The translations under genes and the position numbers were made by a program. The notes below the pieces were generated by a model. That model did not search any database. It was not told the origin of the DNA and was given only the letters and a program-made list of their open reading frames with translations. From the NCBI GenBank assembly GCA_964488865.1, contig CAZAWR010000031.1:27681-91680 (forward strand): a stretch of DNA of 64,000 nucleotides, read 5' to 3'. The first letter of the stretch is position 1. Each line of letters begins with the position of its first letter. Origin of the DNA: MWCO01 sp964488865. GTDB lineage: Bacteria > Myxococcota_A > Polyangia > Polyangiales > Polyangiaceae. This document shows, one piece after another, positions 1-8,617 of the stretch.

Positions 1-556
<556 letters not shown>

Positions 557-564
<8 letters not shown>

Positions 565-814
565 TGACGCGCTCCACCGAGCCTGGGTTGCGCAGGCGCA
601 AGCCGACGCCGACCGGGGAGTCATCGAGTGCCGCATCTGCAAGCGCCACAGCCAACTCGACGAGACGATCACGCTCTGGCGCAACGGCTTCCTCGTGTTC
701 GCCGTGTGCGACCGATGCTGCGGGAGCCACGACGTTGTGATTCGCCCGACCGGCGCGGGCATCGAGGTACGAGGCGTGAGCCGTGGCCCCCTGGTGATTC
801 GGGGAGCGCCATGA
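557..814 (+). CDS. Small zinc-ribbon protein
   Basis: An 85-residue protein whose ATG lies inside the end of the portal gene (8-nt overlap), preceded by GGAGGGCGG. It has two cysteine pairs, ECRIC near residue 24 and CDRCC near residue 52, spaced as in a zinc ribbon. No function is recognised. Its place between portal and minor head protein, translationally coupled on both sides (ATGA overlap with the next gene), makes it part of the head operon. Confidence 0.7.
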
Positions 815-1110
815 AGGCCCTCGTGACCAGCAAGCGACCGTGCAACCTCGGTCGCGGCGAAATGCGGCGTGTTCCGCAGGACCGGAGCTACCGGGGAATC
901 GTCGGCTACCACGTTTGCTGCCCGCGCTGCGGATTCGTCACGGCGGTGCTGAACGGCGCCGGCGGCCTTGCGATCACGGAGTCGCCGGACGAGGCAGTCT
1001 CGTTCTCGCAGCCGGCGCGCTGCGTGTTCTGCAACGTCCTGATCCACCTCGCCGCCGGCGAGCTCACCCTCGAGGAGGACGACCGTGTGCGGGACGTCAC
1101 CTACCGATGA
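811..1110 (+). CDS. Small zinc-ribbon protein
   Basis: A 99-residue protein that starts within the stop of its neighbour (ATGA). It carries two CxxC knuckles, CCPRC near residue 36 and CVFC near residue 72, predicting one bound zinc. It is similar in size and layout to the preceding gene, so the two may be ancient duplicates or partners. The following minor head gene starts 26 nt before its end. No specific role can be assigned. Confidence 0.7.
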   Translation: MKALVTSKRPCNLGRGEMRRVPQDRSYRGIVGYHVCCPRCGFVTAVLNGAGGLAITESPDEAVSFSQPARCVFCNVLIHLAAGELTLEEDDRVRDVTYR

Positions 1111-2158
1111 CCTCGCCCTGATTCGAGGTGCGCGGCGCGCAGCCGACGAACTGCTCGTCGGTCTCGGCGTTCCCGTTCGGAAGGCCTTCGAGGTGGCGAC
1201 GCCCCGAGGCTTCGACGCGGCTGTCTCGCGACTCGCCGCCCTGTTACGCAGGCTGGCTCGCGTCTCCGAGGTCGAGGCTGTGCGCCAGGCAGTCGCGGTC
1301 CTCGACATCGACTGGCGAGCAATGACTCCCGCACAGCGGAGCCAGCTTGTTCGCCAGGCGCGCGCGGCGGCCGGACGTGCAGTGTCCACCGTCCACGAGC
1401 AGGTTCGGGCCCCGCTTGGGCGTGCCGCGTCCGACGTGGTGGCTGCGACACGCTCCGACGGGCGGCGGCGCGGCCTTTCCATTGCGGCCGACTTCAACGC
1501 CGTGGACCGCCGAGCCGTGGCCTACGTAGTTCGAGCCAACAGCCTGTTCGTCCGCGACGAGTACGGTCGTCGGCTCGAGTCGCTCGGCTTCGAAGCCAAG
1601 CGGATCGTGGCGCGAGGTCTCGAGGACGGGCTCGGCCGCGACGAGCTCGCGGGCGACCTGGCCCGCGCCGCGAACGCGGCCATGGTGCAGCGGTCGGCGT
1701 CCTACTGGGATGTGATCGCCGCCTCGTTCGTGGGCGAATCGCGGAGCCTCTCGCAGATCTCCGCCTACGCCGAGGCCGGCATCGAACGCTACATGCTGTC
1801 CGCTGTCCTCGACGAACACACCACGGACACGTGCCGGTTCCTCGACGGAAAGGTCATTCAGACAGAGGACGCGATCAGGATGCTCGACCGCATGGAGTCC
1901 TCCGAAGACCCCGCGGCCATCAAGCAGATCCGCCCTTGGGTTCGCGAGCGGGTGGGAGAGGACGGCAGGCGGGCGCTCCTGGTCGACCGAGATGGCGGGC
2001 GCGGCGTGCTGGCGGTCGTCGAGCGGTCGGGCGTTGGAGTTCGAGACGACCGCGGCGCCTACTCGCGGGCCGTCTCTGGGCGAGACCTCGCCCCTGCTGG
2101 GATAGGGTTTCCCCCCTTCCACGGCTTGTGCAGGAGCACAACGGTCCCCGACGTCTGA
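1085..2158 (+). CDS. Phage head morphogenesis protein, Mu gpF-like
   Basis: A 357-residue minor head protein that normally attaches to the portal and helps form the capsid/connector. The diagnostic C-terminal block is present: VLDEHTTDTCRFLDGKVI near residue 240, and the terminal FPPFHGLCRSTTVPDV with the conserved P-x-H-x-x-C-R-S signature of the phage Mu F / SPP1 gp7 domain. The N-terminal half is Ala/Arg-rich helix. The chosen GTG start overlaps the upstream zinc-ribbon gene by 26 nt; a slightly later start is possible. About 160 nt of the C-terminal domain (1905-2065) is a loop insertion between the DEHT motif and the final HGLCRS motif. Confidence 0.85.
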   Translation: MCGTSPTDDLALIRGARRAADELLVGLGVPVRKAFEVATPRGFDAAVSRLAALLRRLARVSEVEAVRQAVAVLDIDWRAMTPAQRSQLVRQARAAAGRAVSTVHEQVRAPLGRAASDVVAATRSDGRRRGLSIAADFNAVDRRAVAYVVRANSLFVRDEYGRRLESLGFEAKRIVARGLEDGLGRDELAGDLARAANAAMVQRSASYWDVIAASFVGESRSLSQISAYAEAGIERYMLSAVLDEHTTDTCRFLDGKVIQTEDAIRMLDRMESSEDPAAIKQIRPWVRERVGEDGRRALLVDRDGGRGVLAVVERSGVGVRDDRGAYSRAVSGRDLAPAGIGFPPFHGLCRSTTVPDV

Positions 2159-2166
2159 TTCGCAAT

Positions 2167-2186
2167 CCGCAACTACCCCGTTGCGG
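2167..2186 (+). promoter_or_regulatory. Intergenic hairpin
   Basis: CCGCAAC and GTTGCGG form a perfect 7-bp stem around a 6-nt loop just after the minor head gene. There is no T tract, so it is not a typical intrinsic terminator. It could pause polymerase or separate head expression from the following gene. Confidence 0.4.
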
Positions 2187-2206
2187 AGTTGCCCGTGCGA
2201 TGCTTT

Positions 2207-2224
2207 CCTCCGTCCGAACGGAGG
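2207..2224 (+). promoter_or_regulatory. Hairpin that buries a ribosome binding site
   Basis: CCTCCGT (2207-2213) and ACGGAGG (2218-2224) form a perfect 7-bp stem with a CCGA tetraloop. The right arm contains GGAGG, exactly five bases before the GTG at 2230, so the stem would mask the Shine-Dalgarno sequence of the next gene. This also favours GTG 2230 over the ATG at 2200 as its start. Confidence 0.5.
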
Positions 2225-2229
2225 CCAAC

Positions 2230-2949
2230 GTGGCACGCAAAACTGAAGAAAACCCGACCGAGGCAATCGTAGTCGCCGAGCAAGAGCCAGCGTTGCCGGC
2301 GAGCGCTGTCAAGCAAGACGAGAAGCTCGTCGACAAGGCCGCAAAGCAGATCCGCGACATCCTCGCCAGGACCGTCTCGCAGGGACTGGAAGAAGTTGGC
2401 AACTACCTCCTCGAGATGTTCTACGAGGGAAACCCCGAGCTCTACCAGTCGTTGAAGCCGAGCAAGCACGCATCGCTCACGTTGCTCGAGGAGCGCTGCG
2501 AGACGCTCGAGCTTCCGGTGAGCCGAACCTTCCTCGCGAACGCGATCGGCGTAGCGGTGATGACGAAGCACCTTCCCAAGTCGTCGTCGTTCCTCAAGCT
2601 GCCGCCGAGCCACAAGACCGAGCTGCTGGGGATCAGCACGCCGGAGAAGGCCGAGAACCTGGCTGCGAAGGTGCTCGAGGGGAAGCTCACGGTCCAGAAG
2701 CTGCGCGAGCTCGTGCGCAAGGAGCGTGCGAAGAGCAAGAAGAACCCGCAGGGGCGCAAGCCCACGCCGACGGTCGTTCGCGTCCTGACTTCATGCGCGA
2801 AGCTGCTGCGGGATCAGACGACCGGCCGCCTCGTGTTCCGCAAGGCCGACTTCACGGAGCTTACCCCCGAGCAGCTCGAAGAGGTGAAGGAGCTGCGCGA
2901 GACGATCCTCAAGCGGATGGAAGAAGTGCACAAGCACCTCGGCGGATAG
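2230..2949 (+). CDS. ParB/KorB-like helical protein, unassigned
   Basis: A 239-residue, highly charged all-helical protein. Residues about 118-160 (LPPSHKTELLGISTPEKAEN, then LEGKLTVQKLRELVRKER) resemble the stretch after the helix-turn-helix of ParB/KorB proteins, where 'sH-aLL' and 'lsVr--E-lV' are conserved. No ParB nuclease motif is seen. It lies between minor head protein and protease/methyltransferase, is set off by hairpins upstream and a 118-nt spacer downstream, and could be inserted cargo. A DNA-binding role is inference only. Confidence 0.55.
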   Translation: MARKTEENPTEAIVVAEQEPALPASAVKQDEKLVDKAAKQIRDILARTVSQGLEEVGNYLLEMFYEGNPELYQSLKPSKHASLTLLEERCETLELPVSRTFLANAIGVAVMTKHLPKSSSFLKLPPSHKTELLGISTPEKAENLAAKVLEGKLTVQKLRELVRKERAKSKKNPQGRKPTPTVVRVLTSCAKLLRDQTTGRLVFRKADFTELTPEQLEEVKELRETILKRMEEVHKHLGG

Positions 2950-2983
2950 CGCCAAGGACCTGTCCCCGCTCCTCGGCATCGCC

Positions 2984-3012
2984 CCTCTGCCCCCTGCGTG
3001 ACCCACCGCAGG
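2984..3012 (+). promoter_or_regulatory. CCTCTGCC box and hairpin before the fusion gene
   Basis: CCTCTGCCCCC at 2984-2994 resembles boxes found before three other genes that restart the phage operon. It is followed by a hairpin, CCTGCG (2993-2998) / CGCAGG (3007-3012). It sits about 75 nt before the GTG of the methyltransferase-protease gene. Confidence 0.35.
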
Positions 3013-3067
3013 ATCCGAACCCGAATCCCGTCCTCGAAGCCCGGCCTCGCACCCGTGGAGGCGCGCC

Positions 3068-5287
3068 GTGGGTAACCCCGTCCTGCGCGCCATCGAGCGC
3101 GCCTACGAGTTGCTCGACCGCCGCGGGACCGCGCCGGTGTGCAAGACCATCTGGGGCTCGCCGGCCGGCAAGAAGCGTATCGCCGACCGGCTGGTCGCGA
3201 TGCTCCCCGCGCACAAGACGTACGTAGAGCCGTTCGCTGGCAGCGCTGCAGTGCTCTTCGCCAAGGAGCGCTGCGAGGTCGAAGCGATCAACGATGCCGA
3301 CACCGAGATCGCGCGCGCGTACAAGCTCATCCAGAAGCTGAAGCCGAAGGACATCGCACGCCTTCGCGAGAAACAGTGGGTGGGTGACGAGGCGACGTTC
3401 AAGAGCCTCATCGACCAAAACCCTCGCGATGACGTCGGCTGGCTGCATCGCTTCCTGTACCTGACACACTTCTCGTACGGGAAGATGCGCGGCAAGAGCT
3501 TCTCGCCATCGGTGAGCGGCGTCGAGGCGAAGACCGTCGACCGGATCGAGCAGTTCGCTCCTCGGCTACGTGGCGTGAAGATCTACGGCGGTGACTACCG
3601 ACCCATCGTCGAGAAGTTCGACGGCAAGGACACGGTCCATTTCCTCGACCCGCCCTACGCCGGCTACAACGTCGATGTCGGCGAGGACGCCTTCGACGAA
3701 GCCGCGTTCTGCGACCTGCTGCGCAAGCTCGACGGCAAGTTCCTCGTCACCTACGGGATTCGCGGCGAGCTGCCGCGGCTGGTGAAGGAAGCTGGATTCG
3801 AGATTCGCAGGATTCGCACGCGCCGGAGCATCGGCTCCATGCGCGGAGTCGGCGGCCCTTCGATTCTCACCCAACTGCTCATCTCGAACTACGCCATTGC
3901 TCGCAAGAGCCTGGATGGACTGCAGGACGACGGCTGGGAGGTCGAGGAGCCCGAGCGGACCACGACGGTGTCGGTGCCCAGCTATTCCGACATCGGAATA
4001 GCTGACGAATCTGCATTGGAATCGGGCCAATCCGGTGATGAAGCCTCCACCAGCGAGCTGGAGAAGGCCCAGCCATTCGGCACCTTCGGCGGGTCCTTTC
4101 ACTACGCCAAGCGCCTCCTCCCGCTCATCCCCGAGCACAAGGTGTATGTGGAGCCCTTCGCCGGCGCCGCCGCGTTGCTGCATGCCAAGGAGCCCTCGGA
4201 GAAGGAAGTGCTTGCGGACCTCGATCCCGACGTGGTGTTCCTGCACCGCGCCATCAAGGCGATCACCCCCGAGCAGGTCGAAGAGCTTTCGAGCAGATTC
4301 CCGTGGGAGGTCACTGAGGAGACCTTCGCCAAGGCCCGCGACCTCGAGCCCAAGGACGACCTCGCGCGGTTCTACAAGCTGGTGTTCGTGCGCACGCATG
4401 CGCGGGACTGCCGGCCCGATGGGACCCATCCAGCGCGCCAGCACCTGGGCTCCACCACGAATCCCGAGAAGTACCTGAAAGCCGCCGAGCGTCTGCGCGA
4501 CGTGACCATCCTTCGCCAGGACTACCGCAAGACGATCGACAAGCTCGACGGCCCCGACACATTCTTCTTCATCGACCCGCCGTACCCGGGCGAGTGGTTC
4601 GACAAGGACGCGGTCATCGACCTCGACGAGTTCACCGGCGTGCTGAAGGGGATTCGCGGGAAGTTCATTGCCGTACTCAATAACAGCCCAGAGAACGTCG
4701 CCGCATTCAAGAAGGTCGGGCACATCTTCAAGCTCAAGGTCCGCGAGGCCTCCGGCCGCGGGGGTGCGAAGCAGGCCATGCGCTTGTTCTGCGCCAACTA
4801 CCCCGTCCGCAAGAGCGTGGAGTTCGAGCTCGTGGCGAAGCGCGAAGGCGAGCCCTTCACCCGCACATGCGCCCTGTTGAAGGGAACGGACCCGGCCGAC
4901 GAGCGCTTCGTGCTCGGGATCGTGCTCGAGCCCGAGGTGGTCGACGCGCAGGGCGATATCTACTCCGCCGACGAGATCCGCCAGGCCGCGCACCGGTTCA
5001 CGGAGGAGTTCGGCGGTCTCGGGCTGATGCACCGAATGCGCGTCAACGACCAGGTGAAGATTCTCGAGAGTTACCTCGCACCGGTCGACTTCGACATCGC
5101 GGGCGTGACGGTGCGGAAAGGGACCTGGCTCCTCGGCGTGCACGTCATCTCCGACGAGCTCTGGGGCCAGGTGAAGGAAGGCGCGCTGACGGGGTTCAGC
5201 ATTGGGGGGACGGCGAGAAAAGTCCCCGAACCAGCTGTCCCCGACTCGGGAGCCACTGACTCTGCAGCTCAGGAGGTTCCCGCTTGA
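3068..5287 (+). CDS. Fused double adenine-methyltransferase and XkdF-like prohead protease
   Basis: A 739-residue protein with three domains. Residues ~30-275 are a Dam/D12-class N6-adenine methyltransferase (AdoMet motif VEPFAG at 53-58, catalytic DPPY at 194-197). Residues ~335-590 are a second, divergent copy (VEPFAG 361-366, DPPY 503-506). Residues ~610-718 match the XkdF-type phage serine protease fold (LEPEVVDAQGDIYSADEI, then LMHRM at 654-658 and GFSIGG at 709-714, supplying plausible catalytic His and Ser). Both DPPY motifs are intact. The GTG start has GGAG eight bases upstream. The protease domain sits where a head protease is expected, before scaffold and capsid. If not cleaved apart, this protein would bring DNA modification into the procapsid. 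Confidence 0.85.
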   Translation: MGNPVLRAIERAYELLDRRGTAPVCKTIWGSPAGKKRIADRLVAMLPAHKTYVEPFAGSAAVLFAKERCEVEAINDADTEIARAYKLIQKLKPKDIARLREKQWVGDEATFKSLIDQNPRDDVGWLHRFLYLTHFSYGKMRGKSFSPSVSGVEAKTVDRIEQFAPRLRGVKIYGGDYRPIVEKFDGKDTVHFLDPPYAGYNVDVGEDAFDEAAFCDLLRKLDGKFLVTYGIRGELPRLVKEAGFEIRRIRTRRSIGSMRGVGGPSILTQLLISNYAIARKSLDGLQDDGWEVEEPERTTTVSVPSYSDIGIADESALESGQSGDEASTSELEKAQPFGTFGGSFHYAKRLLPLIPEHKVYVEPFAGAAALLHAKEPSEKEVLADLDPDVVFLHRAIKAITPEQVEELSSRFPWEVTEETFAKARDLEPKDDLARFYKLVFVRTHARDCRPDGTHPARQHLGSTTNPEKYLKAAERLRDVTILRQDYRKTIDKLDGPDTFFFIDPPYPGEWFDKDAVIDLDEFTGVLKGIRGKFIAVLNNSPENVAAFKKVGHIFKLKVREASGRGGAKQAMRLFCANYPVRKSVEFELVAKREGEPFTRTCALLKGTDPADERFVLGIVLEPEVVDAQGDIYSADEIRQAAHRFTEEFGGLGLMHRMRVNDQVKILESYLAPVDFDIAGVTVRKGTWLLGVHVISDELWGQVKEGALTGFSIGGTARKVPEPAVPDSGATDSAAQEVPA
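3980..4003. repeat. Perfect 11-bp inverted repeat inside the fusion linker
   Basis: AGCTATTCCGA and TCGGAATAGCT, separated by CA, lie exactly in the linker between the two methyltransferase domains (around residues 304-312). Less GC-rich than the surrounding coding sequence. It may be a protein-binding site, an mRNA hairpin, or a scar of the domain fusion. Confidence 0.6.
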
Positions 5288-6096
5288 GCGCACCCGAAGA
5301 CCCCAATGCTGGCGTTCACCGGCTCATCGACATGGTCGTCGAGGAGGTGTCCCTGGTCGACCGCGCGGCGAACAAGCACCGATTTCTCGTCGTGAAGAGG
5401 GATGAATCCATGGCTGACAAGACCAAGAAGGGCAACGCAAAGCCCCCCGCGGCTCCCGGTGCGCCGGACAGTGAGGGCGCACAGCAGGTGAGCAAGGCGA
5501 TCGGCGACGCGATCGGCATCGCGACCACCGCGCTCGAGGCGCTGACCAACGCGATCGAGCAACTCGGTCAGATCGTTGGCGACGCAGACACGACCCCGAT
5601 TGTCGCCGAGCTCGCGGAAGAGCTCTCTTCGGTTGCAGGCCAGCTCGCGGCGGCTGCAGGCGTCGAACCTTCGGCCGCGGAGGCGTCCAGTGACGTGAGC
5701 ACAGCGGTCGAAGGCGTCCGCTCGATGCTCTCGCAGGTAGCGGAGCTGCTCGCCTCCTCTGCGACGAAGAGCGACGCCGCGCCCGCACCGGATCCGCAAC
5801 CCGCGACTCCCACCGACCAGGACTCCACTCCCGCGCAGCCGGCGAATGAACCCGACGAGGTGAGCAAGCACCTCGCGTCGGTGGCGACCTCGCTTCGAAC
5901 ACTCACCGACGCGATGAAGGACACGTCGCAACGTATTGGGCGCCTGGAGAAGGGAGTCGGACTCCCCAATAGCCGGCAGGCTCCAGAGCGCCCCACCGGG
6001 CGACCCGGCACCGAGGAAGTGAGCTGGCCCCTCGATCTCAACCGCCCGATGGACCGGGAGAGCGTCGACAAGACGACCTCCTTCCACGACCGCTGA
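5284..6096 (+). CDS. Capsid scaffold-like protein
   Basis: A 270-residue protein starting with TTG inside the stop of the fusion gene (TTGA overlap). The N-terminus (IDMVVEEVSLVDRAANKHRF) carries the 'EVSLVDRpAN' sequence commonly found at the junction of phage prohead protease and scaffold genes. The rest is low-complexity Ala/Ser/Glu helix (coiled-coil-like) with a Pro-rich linker around residues 160-195, as in capsid scaffolds that are later degraded. It directly precedes the major capsid gene. An internal ATG at 5410 could give a shorter scaffold-only product. Confidence 0.7.
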   Translation: MSAPEDPNAGVHRLIDMVVEEVSLVDRAANKHRFLVVKRDESMADKTKKGNAKPPAAPGAPDSEGAQQVSKAIGDAIGIATTALEALTNAIEQLGQIVGDADTTPIVAELAEELSSVAGQLAAAAGVEPSAAEASSDVSTAVEGVRSMLSQVAELLASSATKSDAAPAPDPQPATPTDQDSTPAQPANEPDEVSKHLASVATSLRTLTDAMKDTSQRIGRLEKGVGLPNSRQAPERPTGRPGTEEVSWPLDLNRPMDRESVDKTTSFHDR

Positions 6097-6109
6097 GGAA
6101 GGAAGACCC

Positions 6110-7048
6110 ATGAGCTACACGTCGAATCGGACGCTGCTCGAGAAGGCGGACCTCGCAATCGCCGACCTCACCGCTGGGGGCGGCATCCTGCTGCCCGCGC
6201 AGGCGCAGAAGTTCATGCGGCTGCTCGTCAAGCAGTCGGTGCTGATGCAGGCGGCGACCGTCGTCCCGATGCCCGCGCCCAAGTACCAGGTGTCGAAGAT
6301 CAGGTTCGGCAGCCGAATCCTGCGTCCGGGGCACGAGGGAGTCGCGCTGACCCCCGCCGAGCGCAGCCGGCCGGACCTGTCGTTCCTCGAGCTCGATGCC
6401 CAGCTGGTCAAGGCCGAGGTGCACCTGTCGGACGAGGTGCTCGAGGACAACATCGAGCGCGGTGAGCTCCGCCAGACCATCCTTGAGATGATCGCGGAGG
6501 CCGCGGGCCGGGACATGGAGGAGATCGTCATCAACGGCGACAAGACCTCTGCCGACCCGTTCCTCGCGGTTCTCGACGGCGTGCTCAAGCAGTCGACCTC
6601 CCACGTGGTCGATGTCGCGGGTGGCCCGCTGACCAAGAACATCCTGCGCGACCTGCTCAAGTCGCTGCCGACCGAGTATCTGCGCGACAAGAAGTCGATG
6701 TCGTACCTGACCAGCGTGGATGCGGACCTGGAGTACCGCAATTCGCTGGCGGAGCGAGCGACCGTGGGCGGCGACAAGTTCCTCGAGGACGACACTCCGG
6801 TCCTGTACTCGGGCGTGCCCGTCACGCCGATTCCGCTCTTCCCGGACAACCTTGGGCCGGGAAACAACCAGACCGTTGCGCTGCTGTGCAACCCCAAGAA
6901 CGTCCACGTCGGCATCTGGCGCCAGATCCGCCTCGAGTCGTTCCGTGACGTGTCCGCCGGCGTGCTGCGCATCGTCGCCACGCTCCGCTTCGACGTGAAG
7001 TTCGCCGACGAGAACGGCACCGCCAAGGCGATCAACATCCAGCTGTGA
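6110..7048 (+). CDS. Major capsid protein, XkdG/HK97-fold type
   Basis: A 312-residue protein that should form the icosahedral shell. Typical features are the E-rich N-terminal helix, an LLPAQAQKFMRLLVKQSVLM segment, the acidic spine-helix-like stretch ELRQTILEMIAEAAGRDMEE followed by IVINGD, and the C-terminal P-domain-like VPVTPIPLFPD and VHVGIWRQIRLESFRD. This combination is typical of PBSX XkdG-like capsids. It has AGGAAGGAAG upstream of the ATG and sits between scaffold and connector genes. Confidence 0.85.
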   Translation: MSYTSNRTLLEKADLAIADLTAGGGILLPAQAQKFMRLLVKQSVLMQAATVVPMPAPKYQVSKIRFGSRILRPGHEGVALTPAERSRPDLSFLELDAQLVKAEVHLSDEVLEDNIERGELRQTILEMIAEAAGRDMEEIVINGDKTSADPFLAVLDGVLKQSTSHVVDVAGGPLTKNILRDLLKSLPTEYLRDKKSMSYLTSVDADLEYRNSLAERATVGGDKFLEDDTPVLYSGVPVTPIPLFPDNLGPGNNQTVALLCNPKNVHVGIWRQIRLESFRDVSAGVLRIVATLRFDVKFADENGTAKAINIQL

Positions 7049-7057
7049 GGCAGTCGC

Positions 7058-7435
7058 ATGGATACGATGCTTGTTCGACTGAAGCCCTACGACCCGCGAA
7101 GGGGTCACGTGCTGCGACGCTTCACGTACTCGGGCGTGAAGATCCACGAAGAGCGCGGCTGGCACCGCGTGACCAAGGCGGTAGCCGACTACCTGCGGGG
7201 CGTGCACCAGGTCGCCAATGACGAGTACTCGCCCCTGGCCTTCGACGTGTGCACCGACGAGGAAGCCAAGGCGCTCGACGTGCGTGATGAGGTCGAGACC
7301 AAGGTGCGCCGCAGCGCGACCGACGACGTGCGACTGTCCCCGGCGCGCAATGACGGCGTGCTGACCACTGCCCACCTCGGCGAGCCCGCGAAGACGAATG
7401 GCGCGGATCCCAAGGGGAGGAAGGACCGAGGCTGA
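7058..7435 (+). CDS. Small conserved phage head-tail region protein
   Basis: A 125-residue protein immediately after capsid. The N-terminus contains RLKPYDPRRGHVLRRFTYSG, then a compact domain (GWHRVTKAVADYLRGVHQ) and a hydrophilic Asp/Lys-rich tail. This is the place of a capsid decoration or head-completion protein, but no family is recognised. It ends two bases before the preferred GTG of the next gene. Confidence 0.6.
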   Translation: MDTMLVRLKPYDPRRGHVLRRFTYSGVKIHEERGWHRVTKAVADYLRGVHQVANDEYSPLAFDVCTDEEAKALDVRDEVETKVRRSATDDVRLSPARNDGVLTTAHLGEPAKTNGADPKGRKDRG

Positions 7436-7436
7436 C

Positions 7437-8075
7437 GTGTACGCGTCCCTCGCCGACATGCGCAGCGAAGGCGTGACGCCCGCCATGGCGAGCGACGAGC
7501 GGCTCACCGCTCTGCTTACCGAGGCATCTGCCTTTGTCGACCACATGACGGGGTGGTTCTTCGAGCCCCGCACGATGGTCCTGCGCATGGACGGCCGAGG
7601 GAAGCCGTCCGTGGAGCCCCCGTTCCCTCCCATCCGCGTGGACGAGTTGCTCATCGGCGGCGTGGCAGCATCCCTTGCCGACGACGACATCGCCATTCGC
7701 GGGGCCCCGGTTCTGCCCGGATTCGATGCGCCCCGGTTCACGCTGCTGCGCGGGTGCACCTTCCCCAAGGGGAGCGACAACGTCGTGGCCTCGGGAGTGT
7801 GGGGCTACACCGAGCCGGACGGGACCGCGCTCGGAAGAACGCCGGTCGCGATTCGCCGCGCCGCGATGCTGCTGGTCATGCGCTGGCTTCCGCTACTGGG
7901 CGATGCCGAGGCGGCCGCAGCAAAGTCGCAGTGGCGGATTCTCGAGGAGAGGACTCGCGACCAGAGCTATCGGCTCTCGCCCCTCTCCGGAGTCGGTGTG
8001 ACGTTCACCAGCGACCCCGAGATCGATCTGCTTCTGGCGCGCTATCGAAAGCCCATCGGCCTCGGGGCGGTCTGA
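7437..8075 (+). CDS. Head-tail connector protein, gp6/YqbG-like
   Basis: About 212 residues. The opening VYASLADMRSEGVTPAMASDE and LLTEASAFVDHMTGWFFEP is characteristic of gp6/gp15-type head-tail connectors, which form a ring under the portal. I prefer GTG 7437, two bases after the previous stop, because the family begins at this 'YASLADM' segment; an upstream ATG at 7398 would add 13 residues and overlap the neighbour. The C-terminal helices (AAMLLVMRWLPLLG) fit the fold. It overlaps the next gene by one base (TGATG). Confidence 0.75.
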   Translation: MYASLADMRSEGVTPAMASDERLTALLTEASAFVDHMTGWFFEPRTMVLRMDGRGKPSVEPPFPPIRVDELLIGGVAASLADDDIAIRGAPVLPGFDAPRFTLLRGCTFPKGSDNVVASGVWGYTEPDGTALGRTPVAIRRAAMLLVMRWLPLLGDAEAAAAKSQWRILEERTRDQSYRLSPLSGVGVTFTSDPEIDLLLARYRKPIGLGAV

Positions 8076-8617
8076 TGCGCGGCCGACTGATTTTCAAGTT
8101 TCTGGCGGAGGTCCATCGATTGGACACCAGGACGCTCGCCGTCGAAGACCCCGACGGCGCCGGTCCGCTCACGGGAGGCTACGACCCGGACTTCAAGGAA
8201 CCGGTGCTCGTCGACACGAACGACGACGGCATTGGCGAGCGCATCCGCAAGGAGCATGCGCCCGTGCGCATTCCCTGCCAGGTCGAGCCCGACGCATTCG
8301 AGGCGCTGCAGGAGTACGCCTCCGGGAACTCGCCGCGGTCCCGGGTTCGGTTGGTGTTCCACTTCGCTGACCTCGAGCGGCTCGGGCTCGTCGACGCCGC
8401 CTCCGGCGACGCGCTGATTCGCGTGGGAGACCGGCTTGGGGCGATTAACGACCTTGCGGGCTCCCTGGTGCAGGCCGTGCGCACGCCACCAGGGCTCTAC
8501 GTCACCGAGGCCAAGCCGATGGGCTTCGGCCTCTTCATGCCGCGTCCGCGGCGCAACCTGCTGCTCGCGACCTTCGACGATCGCGAGACAGCGGCTCCAA
8601 GAGGGGTATCCGGATGA
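8075..8617 (+). CDS. Phage head-tail joining protein, unassigned
   Basis: A 180-residue protein overlapping its upstream neighbour by 1 nt and the next by 4 nt (ATGA). The sequence is beta-rich (KEHAPVRIPCQVEPDAFEAL, then SRVRLVFHFADLERLGLVDA) and resembles stopper-like proteins, in keeping with its location between connector and tail-completion genes. No diagnostic motif; the role is inferred from synteny. Confidence 0.55.
   Translation: MRGRLIFKFLAEVHRLDTRTLAVEDPDGAGPLTGGYDPDFKEPVLVDTNDDGIGERIRKEHAPVRIPCQVEPDAFEALQEYASGNSPRSRVRLVFHFADLERLGLVDAASGDALIRVGDRLGAINDLAGSLVQAVRTPPGLYVTEAKPMGFGLFMPRPRRNLLLATFDDRETAAPRGVSG

Noticed and set aside
2167..2186. Rho-independent terminator after the minor head gene
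   Set aside because: The stem is good but no T tract follows and the next gene belongs to the same direction.
3566..5293. 575-residue open frame on the minus strand
   Set aside because: It is antisense to the methyltransferase-protease gene, in a phase that stays open because of high GC at third codon positions; low-information His/Leu/Val/Glu-rich sequence without domains.
6038..7780. 580-residue minus-strand frame across capsid and connector genes
   Set aside because: It spans several well-supported plus-strand genes and has no recognisable motifs.
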